A DNA stretch of 37,865 bases, taken from Clostridiales bacterium. GTDB taxonomy: Bacteria > Bacillota > Clostridia > Lachnospirales > Lachnospiraceae. Shown one piece after another: positions 32,887 to 37,865 of the stretch. The position numbers and the translations under genes are program-made. Each line of letters starts with the position of its first letter. Within the stretch, counting starts at the first letter, position 1. Below the pieces are notes generated by a model. That model did no database searches, was not told the DNA's origin, and saw only the letters and a list, made by a program, of their open reading frames with translations. The stretch is taken from assembly GCA_019423795.1 (NCBI GenBank), contig JAHZAT010000071.1, positions 1-37,865 on the forward strand, in the 5' to 3' direction.

Positions 32887-32920
32887 AAAAGGTGTCGGAA
32901 TAAGAATTCCGGCACCTTTT
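32887..32920. terminator. bidirectional terminator between ribU and thioesterase genes
   Basis: AAAAGGTGTCGGAAT pairs with ATTCCGGCACCTTTT over 15 bp (one G-U) with a 4-base loop. It is symmetric enough for both converging genes. Confidence 0.93.
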
Positions 32921-32939
32921 GCGTACACAGAGTTAAAAA

Positions 32940-33332
32940 TTAATCTTCTAATTTTTTAGCTGCTTTTTCCATAAAAGGTTCACTGGCAACGATGAATCTT
33001 TCGTGAGTACCGATTCCAACACGCCCTTTGTTATCAGTTACTTCTACATGGAATACCAGACGTTTGCGGTCGATCTCTGTTAAGGAACAATGACATTTGA
33101 TTGTTCCGCCAACTGGTGTTGCGGAAACATGCGCAATGTTTAAATTTGTTCCAACAGTAGTCTGTCCTTCCTCAAGTTTTCCAGCTAGTAGATTAACTGC
33201 AGACTGCTCGATCAAAGAGATCATGGCAGGTGTGGCATAAACAGGAAGGCTTCCGCTTCCCCATTTCTCAGCAGTGTTTTCTGGAACTACTTCTTCTGTT
33301 AATTCGATTTCGTCTCCAACATGAATGTTCAT
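32940..33332 (-). CDS. thioesterase, fluoroacetyl-CoA thioesterase (FlK)-like
   Basis: A 130-residue hotdog-fold protein. T34 (in VYATPAM), E42 (LIEQSA) and H68 (NIAHVS) match the spacing (8 and 26) of the Thr-Glu-His catalytic set of FlK, and SATPVGG follows as in FlK. The later RVGIGTHERF resembles its C-terminal strand. Such proteins are widespread in anaerobes that never meet fluoroacetate; the natural acyl-CoA is unknown, so this is a housekeeping thioesterase by inference. AGGAGAG lies 8 bases before the ATG, next to the palindrome CTAAAATTTTAG (33344-33355). Convergent with ribU, divergent from the histidine phosphatase. Confidence 0.9.
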   Translation of the reverse strand: MNIHVGDEIELTEEVVPENTAEKWGSGSLPVYATPAMISLIEQSAVNLLAGKLEEGQTTVGTNLNIAHVSATPVGGTIKCHCSLTEIDRKRLVFHVEVTDNKGRVGIGTHERFIVASEPFMEKAAKKLED

Positions 33333-33498
33333 AATTTTCTCTCCTAAAATTTTAGTTTATATGTATATCTTTAGTATAGCAAAGTTCGTTAAAAATTCCA
33401 TAGTTTTTTCACATTTTTACAAAAAATTGCACAAGGAAGAAAGACTGGACTCGATTTAAAAAATAAGGTATGCTATTGGTAAATTGGAGGTGCTTGGT

Positions 33499-34119
33499 TT
33501 GAAATTATATTTGATCAGACATGGAGAAACAGATTGGAACAAGGAATTTAAGATTCAGGGAAGTTCAGACATCGAATTGAATGAATATGGAAGAGAATTG
33601 GCATTTATTACGCGAGAAGGTCTTAGACATATTCCATTTGATATCGCATATACCAGTCCGTTGAAACGTGCGAAGGAAACAGCAGAGATCATTCTTGGAG
33701 GCAGGAATATTCCGCTATATGAAGATAAACGGGTTCAAGAAGCGTGTTTTGGATCGTTTGAGGGTGCAACGTTAAAGGAATTGAGAGAAAGACAGGATCC
33801 ATTTCTCAAATTCTTTGATGCGCCAGAAGAATTTAAAAAAATTGAAGGATGTGAGACACACGAAGAGGTGATCGCAAGATCATCTGATTTTTTCAATGAT
33901 ATGATCTTGCCAAATGAGAAAAAATATCAACATATAGCAGTATTTTCTCACGGAGCATGGATCCACAGCTTACTTACATATATTTATCAGAGAGAGATTA
34001 AGGAATACTGGCATGCACCAAGACAGGAAAACTGTGGTGTGACAACAATCCAGATTGAAGATGGTGTCTGCCATGTATTAAAGGAATCAGAGATTTTCTA
34101 CAATAAAGATGGAGAATGA
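33499..34119 (+). CDS. histidine phosphatase (phosphoglycerate mutase-like) family protein
   Basis: A 206-residue protein of the histidine phosphatase superfamily. LYLIRHGETDWN holds the phospho-acceptor H8 and R7. YTSPLKRAKETAEI, an acidic EACFGSFEGA, and VFSHGAWIHSL with the second active-site His complete the catalytic pocket. Members act as sugar-phosphate phosphatases, alpha-ribazole phosphatase or mutases; the substrate cannot be told here and no cobalamin gene is near. I chose TTG 33499 because GGAGGTG ends 6 bases upstream and the protein then begins MKLYLIRHGE as usual; a TTG at 33484 would overlap that site. DUF1700 follows after 3 bases. Confidence 0.92.
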   Translation: MKLYLIRHGETDWNKEFKIQGSSDIELNEYGRELAFITREGLRHIPFDIAYTSPLKRAKETAEIILGGRNIPLYEDKRVQEACFGSFEGATLKELRERQDPFLKFFDAPEEFKKIEGCETHEEVIARSSDFFNDMILPNEKKYQHIAVFSHGAWIHSLLTYIYQREIKEYWHAPRQENCGVTTIQIEDGVCHVLKESEIFYNKDGE

Positions 34120-34122
34120 TAT

Positions 34123-34581
34123 ATGACAAAAAGACAATTTATGGAGGAGTTAAGATCTTCCTTAGAGGGAATGGTATCACAGGCAGTGATTCAGGAGAAC
34201 ATGAATTACTATGAGGATTATATCAATGAGCAGATCCGAAATGGAAAGAACGAACAGGATGTATTGAATGAATTAGGAAGTCCGAGACTGATCGCCAGAT
34301 CGATCATTGATGCCAAAGGTGAGGATGATGACTATGTACAGACAGAGTATTACGAAGAGGAACAGGATGAAGGAACACCAGAAGATATGTTTGGTGGTAA
34401 CACACATATTTTTACGATGAATTCTACAAAGTTCAAACTTGGATGTCTACTGTCAGTGATCATATTTATTTTTATCATTTATTTACTATTTCATGTATTT
34501 AGTGCAATGATGGTTGTGTTAGGACCCGTGATCATTATCGGTGTGATCGTAGCTTTGATCATGAAGATCACAGGAAGGTAA
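34123..34581 (+). CDS. DUF1700 (HAAS-domain) membrane protein
   Basis: A 152-residue protein. The first ~65 residues are the helical HAAS-type domain (TKRQFMEELRSSLEGM, NYYEDYINEQIRNGKNEQDV, LNELGSPRLIARSIID), the pattern of DUF1700. Residues ~66-100 are acidic and probably disordered. Two membrane helices follow (LLSVIIFIFIIYLLFHVF, MMVVLGPVIIIGVIVALIM). In other Firmicutes DUF1700 genes usually stand next to a PadR-like regulator and a DUF4097 protein; neither is present, which makes this a lone copy. It starts 3 bases after the phosphatase stop with GGAG nearby, so they are translationally linked. Confidence 0.88.
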   Translation: MTKRQFMEELRSSLEGMVSQAVIQENMNYYEDYINEQIRNGKNEQDVLNELGSPRLIARSIIDAKGEDDDYVQTEYYEEEQDEGTPEDMFGGNTHIFTMNSTKFKLGCLLSVIIFIFIIYLLFHVFSAMMVVLGPVIIIGVIVALIMKITGR

Positions 34582-34603
34582 GGAAACAAAGAAAGGAATC
34601 AAT

Positions 34604-35740
34604 ATGGATATAAATGAAGAAGCATATGCGATACAGGAAGAAGTGGTCGAATTTCGAAGAGCACTGCACCGTTGTCCTGAGATAGCATTTCATGAAACGA
34701 TGACGATGGAATATATCAGAGAACATCTGGAAGAATGGGAGATTTCTTATAAGATTTTTGATCCATCAGGAATCATTGCAGTTGTTGGCAATGGCAAGAA
34801 AGAAACGATCGCATTAAGGGCAGACATGGACGCATTGGAAGTACAGGAAGAGACAGGACTTGATTTTGCATCTTTGAATCACGGATGTATGCATGCATGT
34901 GGACATGATGGACACACAGCAATCTTACTTGCAACAGCAAAGATATTGAAGAAACATGAATCAGAACTTGACCGCAGAGTATATCTTGTATTTCAGCCTG
35001 CGGAAGAAACCGCAGAAGGAGCCAGATTCATGTTGAAGACAGGAGTTTTGGACAGTGTGAAACGCATTTATGGAATCCATATTTTTAACGGTATACCGTC
35101 TGGCAAGATTTCACTGGAAGCAGGCCCAAGAATGGCAGCGACAAACTGGCTGGCAGTTCATTTATACGGAAGATCAGGACATGCAGGGAAACCACATGAA
35201 GGGATTGATACTGCAGTGGCAGTATCTTCCATGGTTATGAATTTTCAGAGCATCATCAGCAGGAATTTAAATCCATTAGATCCAGCAGTTTTAACGATCG
35301 GAAAGGTCGAAGCCGGGACAGCGAGAAATGTGATCGCAGGGGAAGCAAAGATCGAAGGGACTGCAAGAACATTTTCCAGACAAGCTCAGGAGATGATCGA
35401 GCACAGAGTCAAAGAGATCGCGAAAGCCCATGAACAGATGTATGGAGTAGATGTTTCGGTTGATTTTCAACAATCAAGCCATGGGGCACTGATCAATGAT
35501 CCGGGTGTTGTAGAAGATGTCATGGAGAAAGCAGGGGAAGTCTTTGATCCGTCAGAGTTTACCCATGTTGAAGCAATGATGTTAGGAGAAGATTTTGCAA
35601 ATTATCTGGAAGAAATGGATGGATGTTTTGCATTTATCGGTGGTGGCGACCACCCTGCAAACCATCATGGAAAGTTTGATTTTGATGAAAAAGCATTGAT
35701 CAGTGGTGTCCGTCTCATGCTGACATTTGTAATTGTATAA
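34604..35740 (+). CDS. M20D amidohydrolase (hippurate/N-acyl-amino-acid hydrolase type)
   Basis: A 378-residue metallopeptidase-fold amidohydrolase. The di-metal ligands are visible: C99, H101 and D102/H104 in MHACGHDGH, E134/E135 in QPAEETAEGA, H158 in GIHIF and a C-terminal His in NHHGKFDFDE. The dimerisation domain lies at ~185-295 (YGRSGHAGKPHEGIDTA). Enzymes of this group remove acyl groups from amino acids (hippurate, N-acetyl-amino acids, N-acetyl-diaminopimelate); which one is open. GAAAGGAA precedes the ATG. It is the third gene of a same-strand run with the phosphatase and DUF1700, 22 bases after the latter. Confidence 0.94.
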   Translation: MDINEEAYAIQEEVVEFRRALHRCPEIAFHETMTMEYIREHLEEWEISYKIFDPSGIIAVVGNGKKETIALRADMDALEVQEETGLDFASLNHGCMHACGHDGHTAILLATAKILKKHESELDRRVYLVFQPAEETAEGARFMLKTGVLDSVKRIYGIHIFNGIPSGKISLEAGPRMAATNWLAVHLYGRSGHAGKPHEGIDTAVAVSSMVMNFQSIISRNLNPLDPAVLTIGKVEAGTARNVIAGEAKIEGTARTFSRQAQEMIEHRVKEIAKAHEQMYGVDVSVDFQQSSHGALINDPGVVEDVMEKAGEVFDPSEFTHVEAMMLGEDFANYLEEMDGCFAFIGGGDHPANHHGKFDFDEKALISGVRLMLTFVIV

Positions 35741-35759
35741 GATATAGTTCATGAAAATC

Positions 35760-35779
35760 TGTTGTAGATGGATACAACA
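35760..35779. promoter_or_regulatory. inverted repeat over the thrC promoter (possible operator)
   Basis: TGTTGTA-GATGGA-TACAACA, 7-bp perfect arms around 6 bases, covers the -35 hexamer and most of the spacer. Its position suits a repressor site, but the regulator is unknown. Confidence 0.45.
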
Positions 35780-35790
35780 TATGTTATAAT
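35762..35790 (+). promoter_or_regulatory. promoter of thrC
   Basis: TTGTAG (35762-35767), 17 bases, then a perfect TATAAT (35785-35790), 50 bases before thrC. Confidence 0.75.
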
Positions 35791-35840
35791 CAGAAACCAA
35801 CAGAAACACGCATATTTGATAGAAGAAAAGGTAGGGAAAT

Positions 35841-37331
35841 ATGAATTTAGTATACCACAGCACAAGAAACAGTGAAGAAACAGCAACCGCCTCTGAAGCT
35901 ATTTTAAAAGGATTAACAAGCGATGGAGGATTATTCGTACCAGACAGTATTCCAAAGTTAAACGTAGCATTGGAAGATCTGACAAAGATGTCCTATCAGG
36001 AAATTGCTTATGCAGTCATGAAAGAATTCCTTACAGATTTTACAGAAGAAGAATTAAAGACATGCATTAATAATGCATATGACAGTAAATTCGATACAGA
36101 AGAGATCGCAGTGACAAAGAAAGTAGATGGAGCATATTATCTGGAATTATTCCATGGAGCAACCATTGCATTTAAAGATATGGCATTATCTATTTTGCCA
36201 CATTTACTTGTAACATCAGCAAGAAAGAATAATGTAAAGAATGAGATCGTGATCTTAACAGCAACATCCGGAGACACAGGAAAAGCGGCTTTAGCAGGAT
36301 TTGCAGATGTACCGGGAACAAAGATCATCGTATTCTATCCAAAGTCTGGAGTCAGCCCAATTCAGGAAAAACAGATGGTAACACAGAAGGGTGACAATAC
36401 ATACGTGATCGGAATCAAAGGAAACTTTGATGATGCTCAGACAGGTGTTAAGAAGATGTTCTCTAACAAAGAGTTAGCGAAAGTGATGAATGACAACGGA
36501 TTCCAGTTCTCATCTGCAAACTCAATCAACATCGGACGTTTAGTGCCACAGGTTGTATATTATGTAAAGGCTTATGCTGATTTATTAAAACAGGGTGCAT
36601 TAAAGGCCGGAGAACCTATGAATGTAGTCGTTCCAACAGGAAACTTTGGTAATATTCTAGCTTCTTATTATGCAAAACAGATGGGTATTCCAATCGGCAA
36701 ATTTGTCTGCGCATCTAATAAGAATAAAGTATTATTTGATTTCTTTGAGACAGGAAAATACGATCGTAACAGAGAATTCTATGTTACAACATCTCCATCT
36801 ATGGATATTCTGATCTCAAGTAACTTAGAGCGTATGATCTATAGAATCGCAGGAAATGATGCAAAACAGTGTGCCAAATTTATGGCAGCATTGACAAAAG
36901 ACGGTGAATATGTGATCACAGATGCCATGAAAGCAGAATTATCTGAGTTCTTTGGAGCTTTCGGAAGTGAAGAAGAAACAGCAGTGAAGATCAAAGAAGT
37001 CTATGACAAAGAAGGATATGTGATGGATACACATACAGCAGTCGCAGCAGTTGCATATGACAAATACAAAGCAGCGACAGGAGATGACAAAACTCCAACA
37101 GTGATCGCTTCTACAGCAAGTCCATACAAATTCACAAGAAGTGTTATGGATGCGATCGATCCAGCATACGATGCAGAAGATGACTTTGAATTAGTTGATG
37201 AACTTAACAAAGTATCTAAGACAGCAATTCCAAAAGCAATCGAAGAGATCAGAACCGCACCAGTTCTTCATGATACGGTATGTGAGACAGCAGCAATGGA
37301 AGACGAAGTGAAGAAGATTCTTGGAATCTAA
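35841..37331 (+). CDS. thrC: threonine synthase
   Basis: PLP enzyme converting O-phosphohomoserine to threonine. The 496-residue protein is of the long ThrC type: YHSTRNSEET..AILKGLTSDGGLFVP at the N-terminus, Schiff-base lysine K112 in HGATIAFKDMALS, ATSGDTGKAALAGF for phosphate binding, NSINIGRLVPQ and VPTGNFGNILA. AAGGTAGGG lies about 5-7 bases before the ATG. It is a single-gene transcript with its own promoter and terminator. No thrB or hom gene is in the window. No threonine leader or T-box is seen, so control may be by the palindrome in the promoter. Confidence 0.97.
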   Translation: MNLVYHSTRNSEETATASEAILKGLTSDGGLFVPDSIPKLNVALEDLTKMSYQEIAYAVMKEFLTDFTEEELKTCINNAYDSKFDTEEIAVTKKVDGAYYLELFHGATIAFKDMALSILPHLLVTSARKNNVKNEIVILTATSGDTGKAALAGFADVPGTKIIVFYPKSGVSPIQEKQMVTQKGDNTYVIGIKGNFDDAQTGVKKMFSNKELAKVMNDNGFQFSSANSINIGRLVPQVVYYVKAYADLLKQGALKAGEPMNVVVPTGNFGNILASYYAKQMGIPIGKFVCASNKNKVLFDFFETGKYDRNREFYVTTSPSMDILISSNLERMIYRIAGNDAKQCAKFMAALTKDGEYVITDAMKAELSEFFGAFGSEEETAVKIKEVYDKEGYVMDTHTAVAAVAYDKYKAATGDDKTPTVIASTASPYKFTRSVMDAIDPAYDAEDDFELVDELNKVSKTAIPKAIEEIRTAPVLHDTVCETAAMEDEVKKILGI

Positions 37332-37339
37332 TGAATCAT

Positions 37340-37378
37340 AAAAAAGCAACCCATGGAAGAAAATTGGTTGCTTTTTTT
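37340..37378 (+). terminator. intrinsic terminator after thrC
   Basis: AAAAAAGCAACC (from 37340) pairs with GGTTGCTTTTTT (37367-37378), 8 bases after the stop. A possible -35 (TTGCTT, 37368-37373) for a TATGAT at 37391-37396 overlaps it at 17-base spacing. Confidence 0.92.
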
Positions 37379-37390
37379 ATGCAAAAATGT

Positions 37391-37820
37391 TATGATAAAC
37401 CAAGATAGGGAATAAATGGAAGAGAATACAATATCAGATAATTCTAAAAACATATCAACAAGATAAATCTAAGAGGAGATCGATCAGATCTGACAAATCC
37501 ATTCACGACATATGATGATCGAATGATGATGAATCCAAGGGAAACTGACAATTGAATAAGACCATTTTCCGGCACAGTCCGGGAGGACATATTCCGCCAT
37601 GATCTGCGGGCAATGAATTTTATGCCATGAACAATAGGATTGAGGTTCTTTTATGATACCACGAAGAGCACAGGGAGCGAACAAGGATATGATAATGAGA
37701 CTTCTGCATGGTCATGGAGGTGAGTGCAGCCTGTCATAAGAATGAGGGGAGCCGGGAGGCTATGAGACATTTTGTCTGTTGGAGAATGAGGGAAATATAA
37801 AGATATGACAAGGAGGTGTT
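37391..37820 (+). other. gene-free stretch, possible structured RNA
   Basis: From the thrC terminator to the window end there is no convincing coding frame. After a possible -10 TATGAT (37391-37396) the sequence becomes richer in G+C and shows local hairpins. GTCC-GGGA-GGAC (37577-37588) and AGCC-GGGA-GGCT (37750-37761) both have the GNRA-type loop GGGA. AGACA-TTT-TGTCT is at 37765-37777, and GGCA...TGCC at 37609-37626. AAGGAGGTG near 37810 looks like a ribosome binding site but no start follows within the window. It may be a non-coding RNA, a long leader of the next gene, or decayed sequence. I recognise no named RNA family. Confidence 0.35.
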
Positions 37821-37865
37821 TAACTGTTAAAATAATCTTATAAAAAATTATAAATATGTGTTGGA

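Noticed and set aside
37484..37684. A 66-codon minus-strand frame near the window end
   Set aside because: Rich in Cys, His and Trp with no ribosome binding site; looks like the reverse of a non-coding stretch.
1..37865. CRISPR arrays, prophage or conjugative genes
   Set aside because: No regularly spaced repeats, phage structural genes or relaxase motifs were seen; the only mobile element is the IS607 unit.

Overview
The window comes from a low-GC Firmicute. Codon use, AGGAGG-type ribosome binding sites, DUF5688/DUF4250/DUF1700 proteins, sporulation-type proteins and T-box/FMN riboswitch control all point to Clostridia, most likely a gut Lachnospiraceae. Anaerostipes is my guess from protein style and is unproven. 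No rRNA, tRNA or CRISPR array was seen.

Layout. 1-740 is the decayed edge of an accessory locus: a small unknown protein followed by a NADAR-family remnant. 790-7877 is a complete tryptophan operon, trpE-trpGD(fused)-trpC-trpF-trpB-trpA. It has a consensus promoter, a Trp-specifier T-box leader and a strong final terminator, and its genes overlap by 4-11 bp almost throughout. 7855-10234 holds a class I aminotransferase and hisC. 10236-13820 holds a DUF5688 protein, an AI-2E/YtvI-type membrane protein, thyA and folA. 13835-13983 is a striking 149-bp inverted-repeat element. 14112-16143 holds an exported M15 peptidase and a broken AAA/PD-(D/E)XK gene. 16157-20305 holds a SpoIID-like/peptidoglycan-binding protein (minus strand), an unknown protein, a YbaK deacylase, a beta carbonic anhydrase, a lipoprotein amidase and a small membrane protein. 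20345-22367 is an IS607-family element with serine recombinase and intact TnpB, placed just in front of a 57-codon DUF4250 gene. 22605-26525 is a MacB/FtsX-like ABC exporter. It is followed by a GH13 enzyme, RNase Y, a Nudix hydrolase and a SpoIIM-like protein. A minus-strand DAHP synthase (30742-31770) is divergent from an FMN-riboswitch-controlled ribU. The rest is an FlK-like thioesterase (minus), a histidine phosphatase, a DUF1700 protein, an M20D amidohydrolase and thrC. The last ~490 bases hold no gene I can support but may carry a structured RNA.

How it works together: much of the window is amino acid and cofactor anabolism (DAHP synthase, Trp operon, HisC, ThrC, ThyA/FolA, riboflavin uptake), joined to cell-wall and sporulation functions and scattered mobile or decaying material. 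I see no complete undescribed system. The best candidates for something new are the 149-bp palindromic element, the 3'-terminal structured region, the NADAR-linked remnant, and the IS607 insertion that appears to have cut a small gene from its ribosome binding site.
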